DNA of 64,000 nt from Moringa oleifera (GCA_021397835.1 JAJFZO010000407.1:5146001-5210000), one strand, 5' to 3'; positions 11,962 through 24,971 are shown, numbered from the stretch's first letter. Numbers and translations are program-made. Notes: generated by a model not told the origin, from the letters alone.

Positions 11962-13622
11962 TCAGGCCAAGTACTTCTCCAGTTTCTCCACCTCTTCCTG
12001 GCTTCCAATGTAAAGCGGAACACGCTGATGTATCTGTTGAGAAACAAGAAAAGAGAAAAGCACCTAAGTCATCAGATTAACCAGAAAAGTTCCACAAGCT
12101 CTTGGTTAGTGATGATTCTCACCTCAACTGGTTGTATATCAAGTATTCTCTGATGCCCATCTGACCCTTTTCCTCCAGCTTGTTCAACTATGAAGCTCAT
12201 CGGTGCACACTCATACAGAAGCCTCAACTTCCCATTCTTGCTCTTCTTGTCTCTAGGGTACCCATAGATACCACCATATAAAAGCGTTCGATGAAAGTCC
12301 CCAACCAAACTACCGATGTATCTGGCCGAGTAAGGCTTGCCACTGGGACCTGGGTCCTTAAGGTCATCAATGTACTTCTTCAACTTGTCATCCCAGAGCT
12401 GGTAATTCCCTTCATTAAATGCGTAAATCTTTCCTGCTTTAGGTATCTGAACGTTTTCTTGAGTCAAAACGAACTCTCCATACATGGGATCCAAGGTGAA
12501 GGAAAATACTCCTTTTCCTAGAGTGAGCACGAAGATCACGGAGCTTGAGTACATGCAGTAGCCGGCAGCAAGTAGGTTGTTCCCTGGTTGGCACACATTC
12601 ACCACACACCTTTGTTCTGTTTGGCCAAGCTGCAAATTTTCATGTATCGCAGTCAAGTTTACGAGAGTCCCATTATAAATCTAACCAGAGAAAAGATGGA
12701 GTCATTGATTTTACAGTGGAGTCATCGCCAACATCTGCGAGGCACTCGTCATTGGGGCTGTATATGCCGAAGATGGATCCAGTGGAGACTGCAGCGTCGA
12801 TGTTAGATGATCCGTCAAGTGGGTCAAACACCACGATATAGTTGCCTGAGTAACTCTCTTCCACTGCAACTGGTACGTCCTCTTCTTCTGAAGCTATGAT
12901 TCCTGTTCTTCCACTTGATCTCAAGCAGTTTGAGAATACCTGCGAGGGAAAAATACCCACTTAAATTTCTTTACTCATGCCTAACAATTATCAACACCCA
13001 TTAGGCTCTCGGTGTTAATGCCTCGCTAGATTTGTTGATTTTATAAAATCATGGAAGGTTCTGCTTGTGTCTTCCTTTTATCGATAAGATGATCATTCTC
13101 TTGTCTCTGATAAATTTATGTTCTTTCTCTGTCGATTGGAAGATATTTTGTGGCAGTGTATGTGTATTGCAGGCTAACCTCGTTGGAGACAACGTCAAGC
13201 TTCTTCTGATCCTCCCCTTGAACATTGACAGCGCCCTGAACTCCAGTCAAGTTGGAGATGCTAGCTCTCTGCACCAGAGAAGCAATCTGCTTGCACGCCA
13301 TTGAAATGCTGGAAAGCACGATTGTCAGCTCTCCATCAATCACACCCGCTTGCTCCTGCTTCAGCAACCAGCTCGTCAGCGTCTGAATCTCAAACCCACC
13401 CTTCTTCTTCGTCCCTGCCTCCGATGCCGTACCCACGGCCGTGCACCTTAGACCGCCACCAACATGTCTCTTCTTGACGTTAACGTTGTTGGGACAAGAA
13501 ACCAGAGCCTTGGAGTCAAAGACGCTGAGTTGAAGCGGAGAGAGGCGAGAGAGTGAACTCGAGCTCGAGAAGAGGAGCTGCGATGGTGATGCTGTTGCTG
13601 TTGCTGCAGTTGTTGCAGCCAT
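11962..13622 (-). CDS. cFBP1: Chloroplast fructose-1,6-bisphosphatase, redox-regulated type
   Basis: Four exons: 13179-13622, 12715-12939, 12123-12629 and 11962-12033, giving 415 residues, the usual length of the plastid enzyme. The first 60 or so residues are Ala/Thr/Ser-rich, as in a transit peptide. The metal loop DPLDGSSNID is canonical (about 187-196). The regulatory cysteines are at about 214 (NDECLAD), 231 and 236 (EQRCVVNVCQPG); in pea and spinach the matching pair forms the disulphide reduced by thioredoxin f. Active-site segments NEGNYQLW, KPYSARYIG and YECAPMSF are intact. The third exon was started at the acceptor TTTGCAG directly before LGQTEQRC, because it matches both the paralogue and the family; the longer open frame upstream would add an unlikely insertion. 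The last exon encodes IHQRVPLYIGS and ends KYLA. This copy looks like the standard Calvin-cycle enzyme. Confidence 0.92.
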
Positions 13623-13847
13623 GGCGTTCTAGCTTCTTGGTTACAGTTTCCTCTATGCTTTCTTCTTGTTTAATCCTGACTTCCTGATCCCGATAGCTTT
13701 CCCCAGCAGAAGGAGTAGTGTCTCCTAGGATTGTGAGGTTGGCAACGATTTCTGTTATTCGGGCCCCACTTATCGTCCGCCGAGAATCCATTTCTGTGAC
13801 CCTGGTTCGATCTGGACTCCGCTCGCAACTGGTTCTCCACGTTTCGT

Positions 13848-13944
13848 TGGGCTGAGTCAGGAACAAGCTCCAGGCCTCTTTTAGCCCAATGAGTTCGGGT
13901 CAGACTCAGCCCAATTATCTTAAACGGCCTTCAAAATGAGCCCA
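13848..13944. promoter_or_regulatory. Cluster of four TGGGCT (site II type) motifs
   Basis: TGGGCT occurs at 13848-13853 and its complement AGCCCA at 13883-13888, 13908-13913 and 13939-13944. All lie 226-322 bases upstream of the cFBP1 start codon. Clusters like this are typical binding places of TCP factors. Function is inferred only. Confidence 0.4.
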
Positions 13945-15013
13945 ATGTTTGTTTATATTAAATTATTAAATCATAAAAATACTTTTATATTTTTTATTAA
14001 AAAGTTCAACAACACAGAGTAAAAAATCTTACTGTCTTCGAAACTTTCATTCACAAGTTAACTGTGAGCAATAGAGAGTGGACACGTCGGCATCAGAGCA
14101 GTCCTTCGATGTGAACGAGAGAACAACTGACTATAGTTGGGTTTTTGTTAAATGTGATATAAGTTGATCCATCGGTTTCCATGAGTAGGCCACTGAGAGA
14201 CTTGGACCATTTCCTAGATTCGTAAGGTACAACTTTGTTGAATTGGGACATGATTCATGACCTCCACTAATTATTTGCCATATGTAGCTAAATACCACTC
14301 AAGCAGAAAGGTTCTAGAAGAAAAATTAATCATATATATTTTATATTAATTATCTAGTTAGCTTTATTTTATATATTTTGGAATAAATTTATTAAACTCA
14401 GAAATACCTAGAGTTACCCAGAAATTATTTTTGAAGAATTATTATATAAATCACAAAATAGATATTATGTTTTGTTCTCTTATGGTAATTAAGTTGGCTT
14501 ACTGGGACACTATGCCCTGTTTGTTCGGATCGGGAATAACCCAGCCATGAAGACAAGAATATCTTATCCTTGTTTGGATCAAGCAGAATTTTGTAGTCTT
14601 TTCCTTTTTTTTTTTAACTTGAAGGATAAAAATGGATAAAAATGAGGAAGGAAATAAAGATGAAAATGAAAATAAGAATGAAAAAAAAAAATCATGGTAA
14701 TGGAGATGGCTCTGGCTTGAAATATAGACGTGCAGACAGCCAAACACGTCTTTAAGAAATCTTCAGAGGAAGAAAGCACGTAGCAGGCAAGAAGGGAAGC
14801 GTGATAATAAACTAATAGAGAAGAATTAAGAGGAAGAAACAGGGAAAAGAGACGCAAGGGCCCCACCCGGGAAATCCAAGAGAACGGTAAACCACCAAAC
14901 GCGTCACTAAATATAGCTGGCGTTATTTTTAATGCTTATTGCGTTAAAATAAAACACAAAACGACAAAATACTTTTGAATTCGAAGAGAAACCGAAAGCC
15001 GGTATCTGCTCGA

Positions 15014-15023
15014 TATATAAATA
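15014..15023 (+). promoter_or_regulatory. TATA box of the PAR1-family gene
   Basis: TATATAAATA lies 171-180 bases before the ATG at 15194. A second TATATATA at 15071-15078 is an alternative. Either would leave a leader of usual plant length. Confidence 0.45.
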
Positions 15024-15193
15024 GGGCTCGTAGATACCAATCTTGGATTATAATTCGCGTTCGCCATCTCTATATATACTCCTTCTTCCTCTTATCAATC
15101 TCTCTCACAGAACAGCTACTCGGTTGTTTTGTCGATTTTCTTGATCACGAAGAAACCTTGAACCAATCAAACAACAGAGCTAGCTCTCCATTC

Positions 15194-16045
15194 ATGGCCC
15201 CTTCGTCCAGATTGCCATTGATTCTCTTTATGTCCTCTCTTTGCCTCCGTGCGGCTTTAGGTACGTATCTTTATTCTTCGCTTGTTTTCTTTCCTTGTCG
15301 TTCTTTTAACTGTTCGAATTAATGCCGGTGATTATGATCTGGTTGATTGTTTACGTTAAGTTTGTTGGAAAGAAAGAAAGGAAATGAGAGGAGCTATAAC
15401 TGACATTGCTGCTGGTGTGGTTTTGTGTAGGTGAGATTGTGTGCGAAGATTTGCCGAAGGAGGCATGCGCGTTCTCGATAGCGTCGTCGGGGAAAAGGTG
15501 TTTGTTGGAGACGTACGTGATGAGGGATGGTAAGGTGGGGTACCAGTGCCGGACGTCGGAGGTGGTTGTGGAGAGGATGGCTAATTACATGGAGAGCGAA
15601 GAGTGCGTGAGTGCATGCGGAGTTGATAGGAATGCCGTCGGCATTTCCTCCGATGCTTTGCTTGAACCACAATTCACTTCCAAGCTTTGCTCTCCTACTT
15701 GTTACCACAACTGCCCCAACATTGTCGACCTTTACTTCAACCTGGCTGCCGGTGAAGGTAAGAATCTTCAATCTTCCATGGGTGTGCTCTCCGATATCTT
15801 TACTTCTCCTTCAAGAAAGAATCAGCTTTTTCTTGAAGAATTAATCAAACACTTTTTAGGGTATTAAGTAGGTACATGGTTTGACTGGTGCAGGTGCCTT
15901 CTTGCCTGATCTATGCGAGGTTCAACGCACCCAGCCCCACCGATCGATGATCGAGATCTTGAGCTCCGGCGCAGCCCCTGGTCCTATCTCTGGCGAATCA
16001 TTAGAACTTACTTTCATGGGTGCTCCTGCCCTTGCACCCATGTAA
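15194..16045 (+). CDS. PAR1 family secreted protein
   Basis: Three exons: 15194-15260, 15431-15757 and 15894-16045, giving 181 residues. A signal peptide of about 23 residues ([17 protein letters not shown]) precedes the mature domain that begins [20 protein letters not shown]. The body is rich in conserved cysteines ([46 protein letters not shown]) and matches the plant PAR1 family, named from photoassimilate-responsive tobacco genes. The biochemical role of the family is not established. The C-terminus ([13 protein letters not shown]) ends in a short Ala/Pro tail. Signal peptide and paired cysteines imply an extracellular or vacuolar protein. Both introns are phase 1 and split glycine codons. 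Confidence 0.88.
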
Positions 16046-16212
16046 TCAAACTTACTCACTTGTTGATTTGTTCTTGAAATTCATTTACAGTTGCTCGAAG
16101 CTTCTTAAATAAAATTATTCAGGAATAAATAGCTTATTATTAGACAGATACGAAGGGATAGAGAGAGAGAGAGAGAGACAGAGAGTTGGGTTTCGGTGGG
16201 TTAATGATCATG

Positions 16213-16247
<35 letters not shown>

Positions 16248-17424
16248 GCCGTGTTGTTCATTTTTACACGTTGAGGTTTGTTCAGTATCAATACTTCTGT
16301 TGTCACGTAATAAATTTATTCTTACTCTTCGTTCTTTCCTAGAATTTAAACGAAATAAGAAGACGTTCATGGATGATCCATGTCCAATGGGCCAAATTGT
16401 GGCCCGAATCAGCCCTGTTATTAGGGTCCATGGATCAACAACTTCATTTCTTTTGCCCAAATTTATTTGGATCTTCATGGTCATGGATCATAGTCCGACA
16501 GCCGAATATTCTACATACTGGGCCTGATTTCTAGCCTTTCCGGATCCACGGATCACTGGTTGGATTTGCCGATCAGTTTTCTCCGCAGTTGGATTTGGTT
16601 TATTATTCATACATTTAAATGATTTTAAAATTCAATCACTTCCATTTTTCCAATTTAAGTTGTGTTCTATTTTTACAAAAATGAATGTCACAAATAACTT
16701 AATAAAATTAATTATTATTTTTTATTATAAATTACTTAAATTAAAAAGCTCAATACAAATTTAAATGGACAAAAAATTTTATTTAAAGTTAAAAGCTCAA
16801 CGTGATAAAATATTATTTTAATATTATCAATTTACGTGTTTGATCATTTCAAAAGATATTATGACGTCACTAATATGACATAAGGCAGACTGTCCTAATC
16901 ACCCAAAAAGTAATGAATGAAAACCAACTCATTGCTTGTAAGGATTTTTCACTCACCTAATGAGGTTAAATTCCATTGCCTAACAATTCCCTAGTCAGCT
17001 TTGCATGTCTCTGTCAGTCTTATGAGGCTCTGACAAAGCCCTTCTATCTACTTTGCATTGCTTAACAATTATTATAGCTTTTTAGTTTACGCTATCACCA
17101 ACAACCAGTAGCTTAATTATCACGTGGAAATGAAAATTAAAATTAATCAGATTCTTTGTTAATTAGGTGACCGAAGACAACATATCCAACAAGACATTAA
17201 GAATGTAATTAAAACAAGTTGAAGAACTGTGTTTTATTGATACAAATTGACAAATATAAATAACGAATGACTTCATAATATTACATCACAATTTTGTTGG
17301 GACAAAATAAATGGAAGTATACATGAAAGCCAAACTTTAGGCCAAACAATATGGACTGTGCAACTTCTTTATATATAATTTTAATTTGCGGATAATAAGG
17401 TTCTTTCTCTCCTTCCTTTTTTTC
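16046..17424. other. Convergent spacer PAR1 / laccase
   Basis: About 1.4 kb with the GA microsatellites, a stretch at about 16365-16560 with repeated GGATCA/TGATCC and GGCCC words, then A/T-rich DNA. The right end should contain the laccase 3' UTR. No supported gene. Confidence 0.5.
16156..16245. repeat. (GA)n microsatellites
   Basis: Two GA-dinucleotide tracts, about 16160-16178 and 16214-16245, lie just downstream of the PAR1-family stop codon, probably in or after its 3' UTR. They are ordinary plant microsatellites. Confidence 0.85.
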
Positions 17425-20400
17425 TTAGCATTGGGGTAGATCAGGGGGAGGAGGAGGTAACCTAGTCGCGGGAGTCGGTCCGTTCTCGACTTCGAAGGCG
17501 GTGGCCAGACCCCATGGTAAGTGGACATCGAGGTGGCAGTGCATCAACCATATACCTGTAAGTTCAAGATCATCGAGAAGACTAATAAGGTGAATTTGAA
17601 AAGAATAAAATTAGCTTATTAAGCAACAATTTCGGTTAAATCATCCCTTTCAAGTTAGGTGGTTTGCCTATCATTACAATACCTACCAATAGGGTTAGAG
17701 AAGGTGCAATTACTTATATTTAATTGGACACATGAAATTAACTTAATCATTACAATACTTACCTGGATTGTTAGCAATGAATCTGATGACTGCCCATCCT
17801 CCAACAGGAACACCAATGGTGTTTCGGATCTGAGGATTTACGAGGTTTAGCTTCTTGCTGTCTCTTTCATGGTCATAGTTCCCGAACCCTTGAGCCAACA
17901 CGAAGAAGTTGAAGCCATGAATGTGCATGGGGTGATTCTCGATGCCGATCAAGGCCGTGTTCTGCAGGATCATCTCAACCGTCGCGTTGAACTTCAGTGT
18001 CTTCACGCTGGTCCTCTTCGGTGCAAACAGAAGGTTCGTGTTGAGGCTATTGTTGGCGTTTGTGTAGTCAAATTCGACCGGAGGATTGTCCGGGAAATCT
18101 CTGGTGTAGATCCCGTCGACGTTGTAGAAGAAAGCTTGCAACATCGATAGGCTCCTAGGGCCTTCGAAGGAATGGTTGTTCATGCTCGCCGATAGCCGCG
18201 CACCGTTCGGCCCTCCGCACGTAGCGTTCGGAGGGCAAGGCTCCAGACCCAACCCGACCGTCACGAACATCCGTTCGTCGACATGCAGTGGCACCGGAAC
18301 CCAGTGGGGTCCTCCTGCCAACCCGGTTATGTTGCTGTAGAACTTATGAGCAGTCGGGGTGTCTTCCGGAACAGGCATTGCCGGCATCAACGGAGCAGCT
18401 GACGTGGCACCGTCGTAAACCAAAACGCCTCTCGTCGTAGTGTTACTGAACGGCACACCTTGCGTTGCGTACGGACTGGCGGCCATGTAGTAAGAACCCA
18501 CCGCCTGGTCGGCCTCCAGAAGTGCGTCAACCGTCTGACCAGGGGCTATAACGACCACGTCGGTGACGTAAGGGTCGGTGTAGGTGGCGTCAATGGCGAC
18601 CACCGTCATCTTGTGATTGGCTATCTTGAAGAAATGTTGGATATTGAGTGCAGCGTTGATTATTCGGAGGAGATAGGTCTTCCCTTTCACCACCTTAAGC
18701 TTGTACATCCCTGATCATATCATAAACACAGACATATTCATGTAAGATGGAAAGGATTAGACTTCTCATTTTTCAAACATTAGTATTATAAAATATAAAA
18801 TATTTTTAAGTAAATATCATTCAAATTTATAAAAAATAGTTTTCTCTTAATATTTACTTCAAATTTCAATAATTTTCAAACAAAAAAATCAAATTAAGTT
18901 TATTAAAAAATTTTAAAAATTGAAGATATTTAAATTAATTAAAATTTGATACAACACATTTTTATTTAAAATTTTTGGTATCAAATCTACCTATTTTGAT
19001 TAATATTTTATAATTTTAGTTTCAAAATCAGTGATATTATGAATTATTTTTTAAAAAAATTAGTATTCAAAAATTTATAATAAATAATTTATGAGTTAAA
19101 AACTATTCAAAATTAAAAACTAATATATAAAATTTTATTTAAGTTATTTTAATTATTTAATAATAAAAATATACTTAGTTTTTTAAAAAAAATAATATAA
19201 ATCAGATTAATAAAATGTGAACTTCATAAAAAATATATACAATTTTCTATAATTTATGATGAGTGACTTACGATTTTCTGAGCATTGGTAGAGATCACCG
19301 GGCAATCCATTTATCGTGTAAGCATCGGAATTATTCGGACCGGCGCCTGTGGCAAGTGCCTCATTGATGACATCCACCACATTCGCATTCCACCACTCTC
19401 CTGCAGCAAAAATTTTTTATAACACTATTAGTTACTCACTTAGCCACAGAAATTATTAATTAATTTACACACTATATATTATGCCCATAATATTTCTTTA
19501 GAAAATTAATGAAATTAATTAACCTAATAAGATGGGGACTTCTTTGTCCGGCTTAGGGAAAGGGTAGGAGTGGCCTGATCTCGGACGAATGAGGAGGGCA
19601 CCATAGACGGTTGCTCGGAGCCACGAGACATGGGCATGCCACCAGAGGGTTCCCTCCTGGTCTATGATTTTGAACTTATACGTAAATTTTTGTCCCGGAC
19701 GAATAGGGCACTGAGTCACCATCTCTGGTCCGTCTGCCCAAGCACTTTGTATCTGAAAAACTCCATGCCTGCGTGACAAAAATCTTAATCATTGATTAAT
19801 ACATTAATTGTCTAATCACTGATTAATTATCCATGTATATAATTTAATCACTGATACTGATAGAATTATATAAAATTTCAGTTTATTTCTGAAGTGGGTG
19901 AATAATAACTTTCTTCATTATTCAAAAGAGACGGCAATATATGTTTAGTACAAATTATTAGCGTAAAATTAACTAATTAATCATAAATTTTCTGGTTGAT
20001 GACGGAAACAGTTGACTATACATGGTTATGAAAATTCTTTTGCATTTCATTGACAAAGTGACATACATTTTGATTTTCGGAAAACTGAATGATTTCATTT
20101 TTCTCAATGATATAATTACCAGTGAATGGTAAGGTTATAGGGGGACTTGTTGAAGACGTGGACGATGAGTGTGTCACCTTCCCGGACGCGTAGTACCGGA
20201 CCGGGGAGGCTCCCGTTCACTGCAGTAATCACTTGCTCGCTGCATAGTCTCCGGACGGTCAAATTTTGTACCTGTAACAATATGAGAATTAGTCGCAACT
20301 CTTATAATATAATTAATTAACATTAAACATAATTACGTAGATATCCTAATTAGGGTTACCAGAGTAAGTTTGGCATTTTTACAGTAAAAGCAAGAAATTG

Positions 20401-20738
20401 ACCGAGCAAACTTTCGGTGATAAAGACATTGAAACCCACACTAATCAATATAAAGTTAATTAATCACCGACATAATCAAGTCGCTAACTAGGCTTGTAAC
20501 TTTTCATCGGCTTGAAATTTACGAGAGGAACGAGGAATAATTTACAGCATGCATGGCTTAACTATATCATCTTGCAATATGTAATGTTCACTATGTGACA
20601 AGTGAAAAGTAAATTTATGAAGGAAGAAGATCGATGATTAGGGTTTACATGGAAGGAGTGTTCGACGACTGCAGCGGAAGCCATTGAAGAAGCTAGCAGA
20701 AGCAACGCGGAGGCGAGCAAGAGGACGTAAGGAGCCAT
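17425..20738 (-). CDS. Laccase, secreted multicopper oxidase
   Basis: Six exons: 20649-20738, 20120-20271, 19524-19768, 19272-19400, 17763-18710 and 17425-17555, giving 564 residues. A signal peptide of about 22 residues ([17 protein letters not shown]) leads to the mature start VVEHSFHV. Copper ligands are all present: HWHG at 80-83, WWHAH at 123-127, HPMHIHG in the third domain and HCHLDVH at 527-533. Leu538 sits in the axial position of the type 1 copper, as in high-potential laccases. There are many N-glycosylation sequons (NLT, NNS, NNHS, NAT). Plant laccases oxidise monolignols or flavonoids in the cell wall. The sequence looks closer to the LAC7/14/15 side of the family than to LAC4, but this is an impression without a tree. 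A TATA box (TTTATAAG) lies near 20812-20819. The exon 5 sequence carries a probable miR397 target. Confidence 0.93.
18641..18661 (-). promoter_or_regulatory. Probable miR397 target site in laccase exon 5
   Basis: On the mRNA strand this segment encodes I-N-A-A-L-N. Bases 18643-18660 match positions 3-20 of the conserved plant miR397 (begins UCAUUGAGUG) without a break. Only positions 1, 2 and 21 mismatch. The site lies in the third exon block where other laccases are cleaved. Matching was done by eye from the remembered miR397 sequence. Confidence 0.7.
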
Positions 20739-21300
20739 GTGGAAGAGAAAGAAAGGGAGAGAAGGAGAAAGGTATGAAGGAGATGAGGAGAGGATTAACA
20801 TAGAAGACATACTTATAAAGGGAAGAGCTGGAGGACTTTTTCTACAAACTAATAACGTGCTCTTATTTATCTTATTTTTTTATTTAAATGTGGAAATTGT
20901 TTCTTCTTGGATTTCTCTACTTACAAGATCTTCACAAAATATATTATCACTATATAATAATTGAAAATCTCTAACTATAAGACTTTGTATTTAGCATTCA
21001 ATTTGGTAGTAGAAGCTTTGCTGTCTAAGCAACTAACGCATGGCTATAAAAAATATTTATAAATAAATAAATTAATTAATTACGAGTCAAAGAATGTTAA
21101 TTACTCCATCAAACGAACAACCCGTGTTGAATTTGGAAATTTCTGTCAGTAGATCACTCCGGTCGGGTTCCCAGCCAATGGAATGCTTGCACTTTTGGTA
21201 TTAATTAAGGTTCGTCTCTACTGTTTTCTTTCTAATAAATTAATTAAATAATTAATCATCACGTGTGTTGTTTGCTTGTGAGACGTTTGTCTCATGTACA

Positions 21301-21326
21301 TAATAATAATAATAATAATAATAATT
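21301..21326. repeat. (AAT)n microsatellite
   Basis: About eight copies of the trinucleotide TAA/AAT in a row in the laccase-MYB spacer. Confidence 0.85.
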
Positions 21327-22498
21327 CATATAATTTTAATTTCAATAATGAAAAGAATATGATAAGCAAATGAGTACGAAATTGACTAAACTAATCGGAA
21401 AATAATGATAAATAATTAAGATGTTAGAGCTAAGAAAAAGCCGGAATACTAAAGGATCAAATATCAAACGAAACCGCGTCCTATATATAATTAATATAGA
21501 ACTATTTAAGCTTCTTTTCTTTTTTTATTAAATTATGATCTTCTAACCGATGCAGTGTAATTGTCAAATTGGAACTTTCTATTTCATAAATAGTTTAAAT
21601 TACTAAATTTCTTTTCTTTTTGAAATTAAATTATCAAAAATTAAAATTATGCAAGTCAAAAGTTAATCTCACACGGAACGAGAATTAAAGTCCCAACTTA
21701 AAAGGGTTGTCTCTTCTCACTATTCAAAAGACATCCTTTTTTTTTTTCTTCTTTCTTGACATTGAACCTCACCAAACCAATACATCACTCATAATCTCAT
21801 TTATTATATCTTCTTATGAGATATCCAGAATTGCTCTCGGACTTTGATCTCAGCACACTGTTAAGGTGATGAAATCGGATTTTACCCTTCACTATATAAA
21901 AACAAGGAATTCTTTTGCTAACATTTAATTTATTGAGGAGCAGAGACTTTGAAAAGATTAATAAAGTCGCAAGCTTAATTAATGAGATGATATTTTTTTT
22001 TTTTTGATGATCAAGAGTTATGTGAACTTTTTGAAGAAATTATCACACTAATTGTAATTTAATAAAATTAAAATTTATTTATTTATATTTTTTGATATTA
22101 ATGTTGTAAATTATCTAGTTCTTATTTTTAAAATTTTTTTATTAAAGTTTTCAACACAAATTCAGATTAACCAAAAAAAATTAATCTAATTGATGTTGTT
22201 TTAAATATTCAGAGTGTTGATTATATGTTCCGGTCTTTAATATGTGTGACCAAAAAGCTGACTTACCCACTCGATTTGTCCTTTTTTTTTTTTTGGTCCG
22301 ACCACAAGATTAAAATTACAAACCAAGGGAATCGTTTTGAAATTGTCTTGTTCGTTATGTATTAGGTAGGTAGTTGACTGAGAACATTTTCTCATTAGAC
22401 AGATGAGTGGTTGGTTACTTGCCTTGGAGCTGAAGATTACTCATACATTCATTAGTGTGGATTCAAAGCTTGTTAATCATATCAGATTAACTACATAA

Positions 22499-22625
22499 TC
22501 ATTTAATAAGCTACTCTAGTTTCCTATTATTTGATTAGGGCACGGTAAAACTTGATTAAGTCATCTAATAAGCTAATCCATCATTTTCTTATTATTTGAT
22601 TAGGGCAAGGTAAACTTTTGATTAA
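22499..22625. repeat. Two-copy imperfect tandem repeat, 62-base period
   Basis: Both copies begin TCATYTAATAAGCTA, share TTATTTGATTAGGGCA and close with a GATTA word. Copy one starts at 22499 and copy two at 22561. They differ by several substitutions and small gaps. Confidence 0.7.
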
Positions 22626-24971
22626 ATTGGGTCCATCTCCTTTTTTTTCCTACTTGACTGACCAGATAAGTTTAATTTAATCTTATCCTGTTGCTATTTC
22701 TTTGAGGTAATTAATTCGAAACGGTATTCACGTGCAAAGAATTATGGATCCGGGAGTTGAAATAGTTGGTCGAAAATTACATTATTCCTCCCGGAATCAA
22801 CCTTTTTCACATTATCTCTAGGAAATTAATGAAATTGTGTGCGGACCAAAATTTTATATTAAAAATATGTATAATAATTATTATACTTCTTTATAAATCA
22901 TAATTTATATTTCCTAACAATGATATAATTGACTGATTATTGAAAAGGCTTTGCCGGGACATGAAATTATGAAGTTGGTTTAGAACAAAATAGGCCGTCG
23001 ATAAGACATAGATTTTGGATCGTTACAGTGGGCATATAATTTACAAATAACTAAAAGAAGCAACTCCATTAAAATCTTGATTTGAATAATTGGTAAGCTC
23101 TTTCATGTGGGGCTTAAGTTTGAATATATAAGTAATTTTAGTTGTTGGGATTAGGTGTCGAGATTTGGCAATTAGGTGAAACTAAGGAAAAATACAAACA
23201 CTTTATAGATAAAACGTAAACTGAATCGGTTTTAGTAACAAAAATTCAATTACTCCAATTCACATTAATTTATGAACTAATTTTTTAGATTTCACATTAT
23301 TTAAAAATCACATAAATAAAAAATAAGTAAGATTATTTTTATAAATATTTTAAAATATATTATAAAATCTTAAAAATCATATATATCTCAAATATAATTT
23401 AAAAAATTATATTTACAACATGATATGATTAAAATAGTATGATTTTTTTTTTTTGCGATTTATCATATTAAATGCGATAAAAAATAAATATATAAAATAT
23501 TAATTTTTTAAAATTATTTTTTTAAACAATGATCAACTTATGTAAATCATAAAAAAAAAAAATTGATCTGTAATATTTATGTCTATAAAATAAAAATATA
23601 ATATCAACAAATATAAAATTTAAGTTTCTAGTAACCAAACAAATAAATAAGTTTTGGTAGCAAGACAAACAGAGAGTATCACTAGTCTTAAGAGACAAAT
23701 CTGATAACAAAACAAACATATAGAGTTCCATTTATGTTGGTCAAGTCATTAGCATTTGTCTGAAACCCAAGTTCCCGAGCTTCCTCTTTAATCACTTCTG
23801 TTATTCAACTAACTCACAAATTAGATACAACCAAATTAAAATTCCAAAGACAAAACAAAAGAGAGTCATCCCCAGTCATTAGTTGCTTAACTGGAAAGAT
23901 TGAGTTTAAACAATTTTACTCTCTCCAGAACTCATACACGCTACTTTGATGATTAGTTCTGCCTAACTTTTATTTACGTGAGACATTAGTCTCCTAAATA
24001 CATTAACTAACCTTAGAGAATATCTGATCATTAATTTGGTCTTAGGGCAAATTTTTCTTTTTCCCCTACCATAGTTTTTCCGTGAGAAACCATTTGCGGG
24101 ATGCGGTCAAACTTTACTATGTTTTAACAAAAAAATAAATGTTGAAATCATTTTTATTAAGCATTGGTAATTCTATTCACATATTTATTTATTTAATTTT
24201 ATTCATTCTAAACGGCATTCTATGAGGTTAAAATGTGTCTAAATTTTATAAATTTGGTCTTTTTTTTTTTACAATTTTAAAAATGAGAGGATACCAAATA
24301 TGATGTAAGATTTTAGGAAAATTATAAAATTGAGAACAAATTAGATGACTTTTAATTTAAGCAAAAGCGGATTAGAACGTCAAAGGGTACTGAATGTGAA
24401 TTTAGTTTAGGGAGGAAGAGTTAACATTACCCAAAATGGGATCAGGCGGCTTAATTATACAAAGGCTTTGTGTTATCGTGGGTCGGATTCTGGTAAGTGC
24501 CCGATTTAAAGAGTCTTCTTTGGGCTAAACGTGGATCAGATTGTTGGGCTAAACGGGTTAACTCGTATAGTTATTGTGGTCTAGGTTTGAATTGGGTCCT
24601 GACATGGAGCGCAATTAACCCGAACCGAAGCCCCTTTTAGGCCCAAATTGGATATCATGACTCACTTCCCTAAGCCCTACAGAGGGTAGCAGTTTTCCCG
24701 CCACATGAGGGTTGCGATCAACCAGCACCAATGGGAAAGTACCGAATTTACCTAAATAGCCTCTTTCATTCCCTGTAACTCAAAACAAAAGGGTGATATA
24801 GAAGTCATTAGGGAAGATGACATGAGATAAAATGGAAACAAGAAACAAAAGGGATCCCGAGACAATTGCCCTATAAATCGAGTCAGTTGTCGTCGCACTG
24901 AGCACACTAGCGGTTAAATCTGGTGGGTGCCTTCCACTGTGCAACAAATACTTGCACAGAGAAGAAAAGCT

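Larger units (their letters stand above)
13623..15193. other. Divergent intergenic region FBPase / PAR1
   Basis: About 1.6 kb between two genes pointing away from each other. The left 320 bases carry the site II cluster; the middle is A/T-rich; the right end carries two TATA-like boxes for the PAR1 gene at about 15014-15023 and 15071-15078. No coding sequence seen. Confidence 0.55.
20739..24971. other. Long AT-rich intergenic region
   Basis: About 4.2 kb between divergent laccase and MYB genes. Visible contents are the laccase promoter, an (AAT)n microsatellite at about 21301-21326, an imperfect 62-base tandem duplication at 22499-22625 and many A/T runs. No supported gene or transposon with clear ends. 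Confidence 0.6.

Noticed and set aside
12630..12715. Alternative longer exon 3 of cFBP1 starting after GGTTAG
   Set aside because: It would insert extra residues before the redox cysteines that neither the paralogue nor the family has; the TTTGCAG acceptor at 12630 fits better.
13516..13866. 116-residue frame overlapping the cFBP1 start codon on the same strand
   Set aside because: Different frame from the enzyme and not family-like. It could act as an upstream frame only if transcription begins far upstream, which cannot be seen.
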